A DNA stretch of 64,000 nt from Glandiceps talaboti (lineage: Eukaryota > Hemichordata > Enteropneusta > Spengelidae): the NCBI RefSeq assembly GCF_964340395.1, contig NC_135556.1:4609501-4673500 (forward strand), read 5' to 3'. The translations under genes and the position numbers were made by a program. Positions 1 through 14,900 of this stretch are shown in pieces (within the stretch, counting starts at the first letter, position 1; every line of letters begins with the position of its first letter). The notes beneath the pieces are model-generated. The model saw only the letters and a list, made by a program, of their open reading frames with translations. It had not been told where the DNA came from and ran no database searches.

Positions 1-2945
1 GTCACTACTTGCCATGTGCTTAGTACTGACAAAAGACCCTTTAGTTAACTTGTACTTTCCATTAGTGAAGGAAAAATAATATTGGGCAACAAAACCTAAT
101 GACCATTTTCAGTAATTTTACAATTCCAAAATCTTCACTTACTTCTTCTGCTTCTTGATTAGCTGTCTGATCTTCATCTGCCATCTGTGTTCGTGCCATC
201 TTCCTTGGCCTTGGAGTTCCATCCTGAAAGGAATGAATCAAACAATACAGTATAAACTTATTGATAGAATGAAATAAAAGTCATTTAGATTCTAAAGTTT
301 ACACTTAAAGTTGCCACTACTCAAATTAACCATTTTGAAAAGATATTACCACTGATAATAAAATTATGCTAATATCCAAAATATTACTTCATTCGGCTAC
401 AATCTACTTGTGACATAAGGTTATCTCTACTTGTCATGTGCTAAACAGTGAAAAAAGACACACAAGATAACTTGTACTTTCAATTGGTGAAGGAAAAAAA
501 TATTGGGCAACAAAACCTTTTAGATTCTAATATTTACTCTTGAAGTTGCCAATACTCAACTTAACCTCTTTGAACAGATATTACCACTTATTATGAAATT
601 ATGCTAATCTCCAAAATATTACTTCATTCAGCTATAATCTACTTGTGACATAAGGTTGTCACTACTTGTCATGTGCTTAGTACTGACAAAAGACACTTTA
701 GTAAACTTGTACTTACTATTGGTGAAGGAAAAATAATATTGGGCAACAAAACCTAATGACCATTTTCAGTAATTTTACAATTCCAAACTCTTCACTTACT
801 TCTTCTGCTTCTTGATTGCCTGTCTGATCTTCATCAGCCATCTGTGTTCGTGCCATCTTGCTTGGCCTTGGAGTTCCATCCTGAAAGGAATGAATCAAAC
901 AATACAGGATAAACTTATTGATGGAATGAAATAAAAGTCATTTACATTTTAATATTTACACTTAAAGTTGCAACTACTGAAATTAACCTCTTTGAAAAGA
1001 TATTACCACTGATAATAAAATTATGCTACTCTCCAAAATATTACTTCATTCAGCTACAATCTACTTGTGACATAAGGTTGTCACTACTTGCCATGTGCTT
1101 AGTACTGACAAAAGACCCTTTAGTTAACTTGTACTTTCTATTAGTGAAGGAAAAATAATATTGGGCAACAAAACCTAATGACCATTTTCAACAATTTTAC
1201 AATTCCAAAATCTTCACTTACTTCTTCTGCTTCTTGATTAGCTGTCTGATCTTCATCTGCCATCTGTGTTCGTGCCATCTTGCTTGGCCTTGGAGTTCCA
1301 TCCTGAAAGGAATGAATCAAACAATACAGGATAAACTTATTGATGGAATGAAATAAAAGTCATTTACATTTTAATATTTACACTTAAAGTTGCAACTACT
1401 GAAATTAACCTCTTTGAAAAGATATTACCACTGATAATAAAATTATGCTACTCTCCAAAATATTACTTCATTCAGCTACAATCTACTTGTGACATAAGGT
1501 TGTCACTACTTGCCATGTGCTTAGTACTGACAAAAGACCCTTTAGTTAACTTGTACTTTCCATTAGTGAAGGAAAACTAATATTGGGCAACAAAACCTAA
1601 TGACCATTTTCAGTAATTTTACAATTCCAAAATCTTCACTTACTTCTTCTGCTTCTTGATTAGCTGTCTGATCTTCATCTGCCATCTGTGTTCGTGCCAT
1701 CTTGCTTGGCCTTGGAGTTCCATCCTGAAAGGAATGAATCAAACAATACAGTATAAACTTATTGATGGAATGAAATAAAAGTCATTTAGATTCTAAAGTT
1801 TACACTTAAAGTTGCCACTACTCAAATTAACCATTTTGAAAAGATATTACCACTGATAATAAAATTATGCTAATATCCAAAATATTACCTTATTCAGCTA
1901 CAATCTACTTGTGACATAAGGTTATCTCTACTTGTCATGTGCTAAACAGTGAAAAAAGACACATTAGATAACTTGTACTTTCAATTGGTGAAGGAAAAAA
2001 ATATTGGGCAACAAAACCTTTTAGATTCTAACATTTACTCTTGAAGTTGCCAATACTCAACTTAACCTCTTTGAAAAGATATTACCACTTGTTATGAAAT
2101 TATGCTAATCTCCAAAATATTACTTCATTCAGCTATAATCTACTTGTGACATAAGGTTGTCACTACTTGTCATGTGCTTAGTACTGACAAAAGACACTTT
2201 AGTAAACTTGTACTTTCTATTGGTGAAGGAAAAATAATATTGGGCAACAAAACCTAATGACCATTTTCAGTAATTTTACAATTCCAAAATCTTCACTTAC
2301 TTCTTCTGCTTCTTGATTGCCTGTCTGATCTTCATCTGCCATCTGTGTTCGTGCCATCTTGCTTGGCCTTGGAGTTCCATCCTGAAAGGAATGAATCAAA
2401 CAATACAGGATAAACTTATTGATGGAATGAAATAAAAGTCATTTACATTTTAATATTTACACTTAAAGTTGCAACTACTGAAATTAACCTCTTTGAAAAG
2501 ATATTACCACTGATAATAAAATTATGCTACTCTCCAAAATATTACTTCATTCAGCTACAATCTACTTGTGACATAAGGTTGTCACTACTTGCCATGTGCT
2601 TAGTACTGACAAAAGACCCTTTAGTTAACTTGTACTTTCCATTAGTGAAGGAAAACTAATATTGGGCAACAAAACCTAATGACCATTTTCAGTAATTTTA
2701 CAATTCCAAAATCTTCACTTACTTCTTCTGCTTCTTGATTAGCTGTCTGATCTTCATCTGCCATCTGTGTTCGTGCCATCTTGCTTGGCCTTGGAGTTCC
2801 ATCCTGAAAGGAATGAATCAAACAATACAGTATAAACTTATTGATGGAATGAAATAAAAGTCATTTACATTTTAATATTTACACTTAAAGTTGCCACTAC
2901 TCAAATTAACCATTTTGAAAAGATATTACCACTGATAATAAAATT
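1..2945. repeat. Intra-array block duplicated at 6,240-9,184
   Basis: Cassettes at 143, 800, 1222, 1644, 2301 and 2723 recur at 6382, 7039, 7461, 7883, 8540 and 8962, all shifted by exactly 6,239 bp. Rare markers are shared: gatagaatg after the first cassette, ttcggctac, acacacaag and gaacagatatt. One visible difference is cttattatg (589 region) versus cttgttatg (6829 region). Identity ends near 2,945 / 9,184, where one copy goes into an S monomer and the other does not. Confidence 0.85.
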
Positions 2946-5900
2946 ATGCTAATATCCAAAATATTACTTCATTCAGCTACAATCTACTTGTGACATAAGG
3001 TTATCTCTACTTGTCATGTGCTAAACAGTGAAAAAAGACACATTAGATAACTTGTACTTTCAATTGGTGAAGGAAAAAAATATTGGGCAACAAAACCTTT
3101 TAGATTCTAACATTTACTCTTGAAGTTGCCAATACTCAACTTAACCTCTTTGAAAAGATATTACCACTTGTTATGAAATTATGCTAATATCCAAAATATT
3201 ACTTCATTCAGCTACAATCTACTTGTGACATAAGGTTGTCACTACTTGCCATGTGCTTAGTACTGACAAAAGACCCTTTAGTTAACTTGTACTTTCCATT
3301 AGTGAAGGAAAAATAATATTGGGCAACAAAACCTAATGACCATTTTCAGTAATTTTACAATTCCAAAATCTTCACTTACTTCTTCTGCTTCTTGATTGCC
3401 TGTCTGATCTTCATCTGCCATCTGTGTTCGTGTCATCTTGCTTGGCCTTGGAGTTCCATCCTGAAAGGAATGAATCAAACAATACAGGATAAACTTATTG
3501 ATGGAATGAAATAAAAGTCATTTACATTTTAATATTTACACTTAAAGTTGCAACTACTGAAATTAACCTCTTTGAAAAGATATTACCACTGATAATAAAA
3601 TTATGCTACTCTCCAAAATATTACTTCATTCAGCTATAATCTACTTGTGACATAAGGTTGTCATTACTTGCCATGTGCTTAGTACTGACAAAAGACCCTT
3701 TAGTTAACTTGTACTTTCTATTAGTGAAGGAAAAATAATATTGGGCAACAAAACCTAATGACCATTTTCAATAATTTTACAATTCCAAAATCTTCACTTA
3801 CTTCTTCTGCTTCTTGATTAGCTGTCTGATCTTCATCTGCCATCTGTGTTCGTGCCATCTTGCTTGGCCTTGGAGTTCCATCCTGAAAGGAATGAATCAA
3901 ACAATACAGGATAAACTTATTGATGGAATGAAATAAAAGTCATTTACATTTTAATATTTACACTTAAAGTTGCAACTACTGAAATTAACCTCTTTGAAAA
4001 GATATTACCACTGATAATAAAATTATGCTACTCTCCAAAATATTACTTCATTCAGCTACAATCTACTTGTGACATAAGGTTGTCACTACTTGCCATGTGC
4101 TTAGTACTGACAAAAGACCCTTTAGTTAACTTGTACTTTCCATTAGTGAAGGAAAAATAATATTGGGCAACAAAACCTAATGACCATTTTCAGTAATTTT
4201 ACAATTCCAAAATCTTCACTTACTTCTTCTGCTTCTTGATTAGCTGTCTGATCTTCATCTGCCATCTGTGTTCGTGCCATCTTCCTTGGCCTTGGAGTTC
4301 CATCCTGAAAGGAATGAATCAAACAATACAGTATAAACTTATTGATGGAATGAAATAAAAGTCATTTAGATTCTAAAGTTTACACTTAAAGTTGCCACTA
4401 CTCAAATTAACCATTTTGAAAAGATATTACCACTGATAATAAAATTATGCTAATATCCAAAATATTACCTTATTCAGCTACAATCTACTTGTGACATAAG
4501 GTTATCTCTACTTGTCATGTGCTAAACAGTGAAAAAAGACACATTAGATAACTTGTACTTTCAATTGGTGAAGGAAAAAAATATTGGGCAACAAAACCTT
4601 TTAGATTCTAACATTTACTCTTGAAGTTGCCAATACTCAACTTAACCTCTTTGAAAAGATATTACCACTTGTTATGAAATTATGCTAATCTCCAAAATAT
4701 TACTTCATTCAGCTATAATCTACTTGTGACATAAGGTTGTCACTACTTGCCATGTGCTTAGTACTGACAAAAGACCCTTTAGTTAACTTGTACTTTCTAT
4801 TAGTGAAGGAAAAATAATATTGGGCAACAAAACGTAATGACCATTTTCAATAATTTTACAATTCCAAAATCTTCACTTACTTCTTCTGCTTCTTGATTAG
4901 CTGTCTGATCTTCATCTGCCATCTGTGTTCGTGCCATCTTGCTTGGCCTTGGAGTTCCATCCTGAAAGGAATGAATCAAACAATACAGGATAAACTTATT
5001 GATGGAATGAAATAAAAGTCATTTAGATTCTAAAGTTTACACTTAAAGTTGCCACTACTCAAATTAACCATTTTGAAAAGATATTACCACTGATAATAAA
5101 ATTATGCTAATATCCAAAATATTACCTTATTCAGCTACAATCTACTTGTGACATAAGGTTATCTCTACTTGTCATGTGCTAAACAGTGAAAAAAGACACA
5201 TTAGATAACTTGTACTTTCAATTGGTGAAGGAAAAAAATATTGGGCAACAAAACCTTTTAGATTCTAACATTTACTCTTGAAGTTGCCAATACTCAACTT
5301 AACCTCTTTGAAAAGATATTACCACTTGTTATGAAATTATGCTAATCTCCAAAATATTACTTCATTCAGCTATAATCTACTTGTGACATAAGGTTGTCAC
5401 TACTTGTCATGTGCTTAGTACTGACAAAAGACACTTTAGTAAACTTGTACTTTCTATTGGTGAAGGAAAAATAATATTGGGCAACAAAACCTAATGACCA
5501 TTTTCAGTAATTTTACAATTCCAAAATCTTCACTTACTTCTTCTGCTTCTTGATTGCCTGTCTGATCTTCATCTGCCATCTGTGTTCGTGCCATCTTGCT
5601 TGGCCTTGGAGTTCCATCCTGAAAGGAATGAATCAAACAATACAGGATAAACTTATTGATGGAATGAAATAAAAGTCATTTACATTTTAATATTTACACT
5701 TAAAGTTGCAACTACTGAAATTAACCTCTTTGAAAAGATATTACCACTGATAATAAAATTATGCTACTCTCCAAAATATTACTTCATTCAGCTACAATCT
5801 ACTTGTGACATAAGGTTGTCACTACTTGCCATGTGCTTAGTACTGACAAAAGACCCTTTAGTTAACTTGTACTTTCCATTAGTGAAGGAAAAATAATATT

Positions 5901-8900
5901 GGGCAACAAAACCTAATGACCATTTTCAGTAATTTTACAATTCTAAAATCTTCACTTACTTCTTCTGCTTCTTGATTAGCTGTCTGATCTTCATCTGCCA
6001 TCTGTGTTCGTGCCATCTTGCTTGGCCTTGGAGTTCCATCCTGAAAGGAATGAATCAAACAATACAGGATAAACTTATTGATGGAATGAAATAAAAGTCA
6101 TTTACATTTTAATATTTACACTTAAAGTTGCAACTACTGAAATTAACCATTTTGAAAAGATATTACCACTGATAATAAAATTATGCTACTCTCCAAAATA
6201 TTACTTCATTCAGCTACAATCTACTTGTGACATAAGGTTGTCACTACTTGCCATGTGCTTAGTACTGACAAAAGACCCTTTAGTTAACTTGTACTTTCCA
6301 TTAGTGAAGGAAAAATAATATTGGGCAACAAAACCTAATGACCATTTTCAGTAATTTTACAATTCCAAAATCTTCACTTACTTCTTCTGCTTCTTGATTA
6401 GCTGTCTGATCTTCATCTGCCATCTGTGTTCGTGCCATCTTCCTTGGCCTTGGAGTTCCATCCTGAAAGGAATGAATCAAACAATACAGTATAAACTTAT
6501 TGATAGAATGAAATAAAAGTCATTTAGATTCTAAAGTTTACACTTAAAGTTGCCACTACTCAAATTAACCATTTTGAAAAGATATTACCACTGATAATAA
6601 AATTATGCTAATATCCAAAATATTACTTCATTCGGCTACAATCTACTTGTGACATAAGGTTATCTCTACTTGTCATGTGCTAAACAGTGAAAAAAGACAC
6701 ACAAGATAACTTGTACTTTCAATTGGTGAAGGAAAAAAATATTGGGCAACAAAACCTTTTAGATTCTAATATTTACTCTTGAAGTTGCCAATACTCAACT
6801 TAACCTCTTTGAACAGATATTACCACTTGTTATGAAATTATGCTAATCTCCAAAATATTACTTCATTCAGCTATAATCTACTTGTGACATAAGGTTGTCA
6901 CTACTTGTCATGTGCTTAGTACTGACAAAAGACACTTTAGTAAACTTGTACTTACTATTGGTGAAGGAAAAATAATATTGGGCAACAAAACCTAATGACC
7001 ATTTTCAGTAATTTTACAATTCCAAACTCTTCACTTACTTCTTCTGCTTCTTGATTGCCTGTCTGATCTTCATCAGCCATCTGTGTTCGTGCCATCTTGC
7101 TTGGCCTTGGAGTTCCATCCTGAAAGGAATGAATCAAACAATACAGGATAAACTTATTGATGGAATGAAATAAAAGTCATTTACATTTTAATATTTACAC
7201 TTAAAGTTGCAACTACTGAAATTAACCTCTTTGAAAAGATATTACCACTGATAATAAAATTATGCTACTCTCCAAAATATTACTTCATTCAGCTACAATC
7301 TACTTGTGACATAAGGTTGTCACTACTTGCCATGTGCTTAGTACTGACAAAAGACCCTTTAGTTAACTTGTACTTTCTATTAGTGAAGGAAAAATAATAT
7401 TGGGCAACAAAACCTAATGACCATTTTCAACAATTTTACAATTCCAAAATCTTCACTTACTTCTTCTGCTTCTTGATTAGCTGTCTGATCTTCATCTGCC
7501 ATCTGTGTTCGTGCCATCTTGCTTGGCCTTGGAGTTCCATCCTGAAAGGAATGAATCAAACAATACAGGATAAACTTATTGATGGAATGAAATAAAAGTC
7601 ATTTACATTTTAATATTTACACTTAAAGTTGCAACTACTGAAATTAACCTCTTTGAAAAGATATTACCACTGATAATAAAATTATGCTACTCTCCAAAAT
7701 ATTACTTCATTCAGCTACAATCTACTTGTGACATAAGGTTGTCACTACTTGCCATGTGCTTAGTACTGACAAAAGACCCTTTAGTTAACTTGTACTTTCC
7801 ATTAGTGAAGGAAAACTAATATTGGGCAACAAAACCTAATGACCATTTTCAGTAATTTTACAATTCCAAAATCTTCACTTACTTCTTCTGCTTCTTGATT
7901 AGCTGTCTGATCTTCATCTGCCATCTGTGTTCGTGCCATCTTGCTTGGCCTTGGAGTTCCATCCTGAAAGGAATGAATCAAACAATACAGTATAAACTTA
8001 TTGATGGAATGAAATAAAAGTCATTTAGATTCTAAAGTTTACACTTAAAGTTGCCACTACTCAAATTAACCATTTTGAAAAGATATTACCACTGATAATA
8101 AAATTATGCTAATATCCAAAATATTACCTTATTCAGCTACAATCTACTTGTGACATAAGGTTATCTCTACTTGTCATGTGCTAAACAGTGAAAAAAGACA
8201 CATTAGATAACTTGTACTTTCAATTGGTGAAGGAAAAAAATATTGGGCAACAAAACCTTTTAGATTCTAACATTTACTCTTGAAGTTGCCAATACTCAAC
8301 TTAACCTCTTTGAAAAGATATTACCACTTGTTATGAAATTATGCTAATCTCCAAAATATTACTTCATTCAGCTATAATCTACTTGTGACATAAGGTTGTC
8401 ACTACTTGTCATGTGCTTAGTACTGACAAAAGACACTTTAGTAAACTTGTACTTTCTATTGGTGAAGGAAAAATAATATTGGGCAACAAAACCTAATGAC
8501 CATTTTCAGTAATTTTACAATTCCAAAATCTTCACTTACTTCTTCTGCTTCTTGATTGCCTGTCTGATCTTCATCTGCCATCTGTGTTCGTGCCATCTTG
8601 CTTGGCCTTGGAGTTCCATCCTGAAAGGAATGAATCAAACAATACAGGATAAACTTATTGATGGAATGAAATAAAAGTCATTTACATTTTAATATTTACA
8701 CTTAAAGTTGCAACTACTGAAATTAACCTCTTTGAAAAGATATTACCACTGATAATAAAATTATGCTACTCTCCAAAATATTACTTCATTCAGCTACAAT
8801 CTACTTGTGACATAAGGTTGTCACTACTTGCCATGTGCTTAGTACTGACAAAAGACCCTTTAGTTAACTTGTACTTTCCATTAGTGAAGGAAAACTAATA

Positions 8901-11900
8901 TTGGGCAACAAAACCTAATGACCATTTTCAGTAATTTTACAATTCCAAAATCTTCACTTACTTCTTCTGCTTCTTGATTAGCTGTCTGATCTTCATCTGC
9001 CATCTGTGTTCGTGCCATCTTGCTTGGCCTTGGAGTTCCATCCTGAAAGGAATGAATCAAACAATACAGTATAAACTTATTGATGGAATGAAATAAAAGT
9101 CATTTACATTTTAATATTTACACTTAAAGTTGCCACTACTCAAATTAACCATTTTGAAAAGATATTACCACTGATAATAAAATTATGCTACTCTCCAAAA
9201 TATTACTTCATTCAGCTACAATCTACTTGTGACATAAGGTTGTCACTACTTGTCATGTGCTTAGTACTGACAAAAGACCCTTTAGTTAACTTGTACTTTC
9301 TATTAGTGAAGGAAAAATAATATTGGGCAACAAAACCTAATGACCATTTTCAGTAATTTTACAATTCCAAAATCTTCACTTACTTCTTCTGCTTCTTGAT
9401 TAGCTGTCTGATCTTCATCTGCCATCTGTGTTCGTGCCATCTTGCTTGGCCTTGGAGTTCCATCCTGAAAGGAATGAATCAAACAATACAGTATAAACTT
9501 ATTGATGGAATGAAATAAAAGTCATTTAGATTCTAAAGTTTACACTTAAAGTTGCCACTACTCAAATTAACCATTTTGAAAAGATATTACCACTGATAAT
9601 AAAATTATGCTAATATCCAAAATATTACTTCATTCAGCTACAATCTACTTGTGACATAAGGTTATCTCTACTTGTCATGTGCTAAACAGTGAAAAAAGAC
9701 ACATTAGATAACTTGTACTTTCAATTGGTGAAGGAAAAAAATATTGGGCAACAAAACCTTTTAGATTCTAACATTTACTCTTGAAGTTGCCAATACTCAA
9801 CTTAACCTCTTTGAAAAGATATTACCACTTGTTATGAAATTATGCTAATCTCCAAAATATTACTTCATTCAGCTATAATCTACTTGTGACATAAGGTTGT
9901 CACTACTTGTCATGTGCTTAGTACTGACAAAAGACACTTTAGTAAACTTGTACTTTCTATTGGTGAAGGAAAAATAATATTGGGCAACAAAACCTAATGA
10001 CCATTTTCAGTAATTTTACAATTCTAAAATCTTCACTTACTTCTTCTGCTTCTTGATTAGCTGTCTGATCTTCATCTGCCATCTGTGTTCGTGCCATCTT
10101 GCTTGGCCTTGGAGTTCCATCCTGAAAGGAATGAATCAAACAATACAGTATAAACTTATTGATGGAATGAAATAAAAGTCATTTAGATTCTAAAGTTTAC
10201 ACTTAAAGTTGCCACTACTCAAATTAACCATTTTGAAAAGATATTACCACTGATAATAAAATTATGCTAATATCCAAAATATTACTTCATTCAGCTACAA
10301 TCTACTTGTGACATAAGGTTGTCACTACTTGTCATGTGCTTAGTACTGACAAAAGACCCTTTAGTTAACTTGTACTTTCTATTAGTGAAGGAAAAATAAT
10401 ATTGGGCAACAAAACCTAATGACCATTTTCAGTAATTTTACAATTCCAAAATCTTCACTTACTTCTTCTGCTTCTTGATTAGCTGTCTGATCTTCATCTG
10501 CCATCTGTGTTCGTGCCATCTTGCTTGGCCTTGGAGTTCCATCCTGAAAGGAATGAATCAAACAATACAGTATAAACTTATTGATGGAATGAAATAAAAG
10601 TCATTTAGATTCTAAAGTTTACACTTAAAGTTGCCACTACTCAAATTAACCATTTTGAAAAGATATTACCACTGATAATAAAATTATGCTAATATCCAAA
10701 ATATTACTTCATTCAGCTACAATCTACTTGTGACATAAGGTTATCTCTACTTGTCATGTGCTAAACAGTGAAAAAAGACACATTAGATAACTTGTACTTT
10801 CAATTGGTGAAGGAAAAAAATATTGGGCAACAAAACCTTTTAGATTCTAACATTTACTCTTGAAGTTGCCAATACTCAACTTAACCTCTTTGAAAAGATA
10901 TTACCACTTGTTATGAAATTATGCTAATCTCCAAAATATTACTTCATTCAGCTATAATCTACTTGTGACATAAGGTTGTCACTACTTGTCATGTGCTTAG
11001 TACTGACAAAAGACACTTTAGTAAACTTGTACTTTCTATTGGTGAAGGAAAAATAATATTGGGCAACAAAACCTAATGACCATTTTCAGTAATTTTACAA
11101 TTCTAAAATCTTCACTTACTTCTTCTGCTTCTTGATTAGCTGTCTGATCTTCATCTGCCATCTGTGTTCGTGCCATCTTGCTTGGCCTTGGAGTTCCATC
11201 CTGAAAGGAATGAATCAAACAATACAGTATAAACTTATTGATGGAATGAAATAAAAGTCATTTAGATTCTAAAGTTTACACTTAAAGTTGCCACTACTCA
11301 AATTAACCATTTTGAAAAGATATTACCACTGATAATAAAATTATGCTAATATCCAAAATATTACCTTATTCAGCTACAATCTACTTGTGACATAAGGTTA
11401 TCTCTACTTGTCATGTGCTAAACAGTGAAAAAAGACACATTAGATAACTTGTACTTTCAATTGGTGAAGGAAAAAAATATTGGGCAACAAAACCTTTTAG
11501 ATTCTAACATTTACTCTTGAAGTTGCCAATACTCAACTTAACCTCTTTGAAAAGATATTACCACTTGTTATGAAATTATGCTAATCTCCAAAATATTACT
11601 TCATTCAGCTATAATCTACTTGTGACATAAGGTTGTCACTACTTGTCATGTGCTTAGTACTGACAAAAGACACTTTAGTAAACTTGTACTTTCTATTGGT
11701 GAAGGAAAAATAATATTGGGCAACAAAACCTAATGACCATTTTCAGTAATTTTACAATTCTAAAATCTTCACTTACTTCTTCTGCTTCTTGATTAGCTGT
11801 CTGATCTTTATCTGCCATCTGTGTTCGTGCCATCTTGCTTGGCCTTGGAGTTCCATCCTGAAAGGAATGAATCAAACAATACAGTATAAACTTATTGATG

Positions 11901-14900
11901 GAATGAAATAAAAGTCATTTAGATTCTAAAGTTTACACTTAAAGTTGCCACTACTCAAATTAACCATTTTGAAAAGATATTACCACTGATAATAAAATTA
12001 TGCTAATATCCAAAATATTACTTCATTCAGCTACAATCTACTTGTGACATTAGGTTATCTCTACTTGTCATGTGCTAAACAGTGAAAAAAGACACATAAG
12101 ATAACTTGTACTTTCAATTGGTGAAGGAAAAAAATATTGGGCAACAAAACCTTTTAGATTCTAACATTTACTCTTGAAGTTGCCAATACTCAACTTAACC
12201 TCTTTGAAAAGATATTACCACTTGTTATGAAATTATGCTAATCTCCAAAATATTACTTCATTCAACTATAATCTACTTGTGACATAAGGTTGTCACTACT
12301 TGTCATGTGCTTAGTACTGACAAAAGACACTTTAGTAAACTTGAACTTTCTATTAGTGAAGGAAAAATAATATTGGGCAACAAAACCTAATGACCATTTT
12401 CAGTAATTTTACAATTCCAAAATCTTCACTTACTTCTTCTGCTTCTTGATTGCCTGTCTGATCTTCATCTGCCATCTGTGTTCGTGCCATCTTGCTTGGC
12501 CTTGGAGTTCCATCCTGAAAGGAATGAATTAAACAATACAGGATAAACTTATTGATGGAATGAAATAAAAGTCATTTACATTTTAATATTTACACTTAAA
12601 GTTGCAACTACTGAAATTAACCTCTTTGAAAAGATATTACCACTGATAATAAAATTATGCTACTCTCCAAAATATTACTTCATTCAGCTACAATCTACTT
12701 GTGACATAAGGTTGTCACTACTTGCCATGTGCTTAGTACTGACAAAAGACCCTTTAGTTAACTTGTACTTTCTATTAGTGAAGGAAAAATAATATTGGGC
12801 AACAAAACCTAATGACCATTTTCAACAATTTTACAATTCCAAAATCTTCACTTACTTCTTCTGCTTCTTGATTAGCTGTCTGATCTTCATCTGCCATCTG
12901 TGTTCGTGCCATCTTGCTTGGCCTTGGAGTTCCATCCTGAAAGGAATGAATCAAACAATACAGTATAAATTTATTGATGGAATGAAATAAAAGTCATTTA
13001 GATTCTAAAGTTTACACTTAAAGTTGCCACTACTCAAATTAACCATTTTGAAAAGATATTACCACTGATAATAAAATTATGCTAATATCCAAAATATTAC
13101 CTTATTCAGCTACAATCTACTTGTGACATAAGGTTATCTCTACTTGTCATGTGCTAAACAGTGAAAAAAGACACATTAGATAACTTGTACTTTCAATTGG
13201 TGAAGGAAAAAAATATTGGGCAACAAAACCTTTTAGATTCTAACATTTACTCTTGAAGTTGCCAATACTCAACTTAACCTCTTTGAAAAGATATTACCAC
13301 TTGTTATGAAATTATGCTAATCTCCAAAATATTACTTCATTCAGCTATAATCTACTTGTGACATAAGGTTGTCACTACTTGTCATGTGCTTAGTACTGAC
13401 AAAAGACACTTTAGTAAACTTGTACTTTCTATTGGTGAAGGAAAAATAATATTGGGCAACAAAACCTAATGACCATTTTCAGTAATTTTACAATTCCAAA
13501 ATCTTCACTTACTTCTTCTGCTTCTTGATTGCCTGTCTGATCTTCATCTGCCATCTGTGTTCGTGCCATCTTGCTTGGCCTTGGAGTTCCATCCTGAAAG
13601 GAATGAATCAAACAATACAGGATAAACTTATTGATGGAATGAAATAAAAGTCATTTACATTTTAATATTTACACTTAAAGTTGCAACTACTGAAATTAAC
13701 CTCTTTGAAAAGATATTACCACTGATAATAAAATTATGCTACTCTCCAAAATATTACTTCATTCAGCTACAATCTACTTGTGACATAAGGTTGTCACTAC
13801 TTGCCATGTGCTTAGTACTGACAAAAGACCCTTTAGTTAACTTGTACTTTCCATTAGTGAAGGAAAAATAATATTGGGCAACAAAACCTAATGACCATTT
13901 TCAGTAATTTTACAATTCTAAAATCTTCACTTACTTCTTCTGCTTCTTGATTAGCTGTCTGATCTTCATCTGCCATCTGTGTTCGTGCCATCTTGCTTGG
14001 CCTTGGAGTTCCATCCTGAAAGGAATGAATCAAACAATACAGGATAAACTTATTGATGGAATGAAATAAAAGTCATTTACATTTTAATATTTACACTTAA
14101 AGTTGCAACTACTGAAATTAACCTCTTTGAAAAGATATTACCACTGATAATAAAATTATGCTACTCTCCAAAATATTACTTCATTCAGCTACAATCTACT
14201 TGTGACATAAGGTTGTCACTACTTGCCATGTGCTTAGTACTGACAAAAGACCCTTTAGTTAACTTGTACTTTCCATTAGTGAAGGAAAACTAATATTGGG
14301 CAACAAAACCTAATGACCATTTTCAGTAATTTTACAATTCCAAAATCTTCACTTACTTCTTCTGCTTCTTGATTAGCTGTCTGATCTTCATCTGCCATCT
14401 GTGTTCGTGCCATCTTGCTTGGCCTTGGAGTTCCATCCTGAAAGGAATGAATCAAACAATACAGTATAAACTTATTGATGGAATGAAATAAAAGTCATTT
14501 ACATTTTAATATTTACACTTAAAGTTGCCACTACTCAAATTAACCATTTTGAAAAGATATTACCACTGATAATAAAATTATGCTAATATCCAAAATATTA
14601 CTTCATTCAGCTACAATCTACTTGTGACATAAGGTTATCTCTACTTGTCATGTGCTAAACAGTGAAAAAAGACACATTAGATAACTTGTACTTTCAATTG
14701 GTGAAGGAAAAAAATATTGGGCAACAAAACCTTTTAGATTCTAACATTTACTCTTGAAGTTGCCAATACTCAACTTAACCTCTTTGAAAAGATATTACCA
14801 CTTGTTATGAAATTATGCTAATCTCCAAAATATTACTTCATTCAGCTATAATCTACTTGTGACATAAGGTTGTCACTACTTGTCATGTGCTTAGTACTGA

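Noticed and set aside
940-1200. Weak similarity between two parts of the F monomer (tatccaaaatattacttcatt versus attccaaaatcttcactta)
   Set aside because: Too short and AT-rich to claim an internal duplication by eye.
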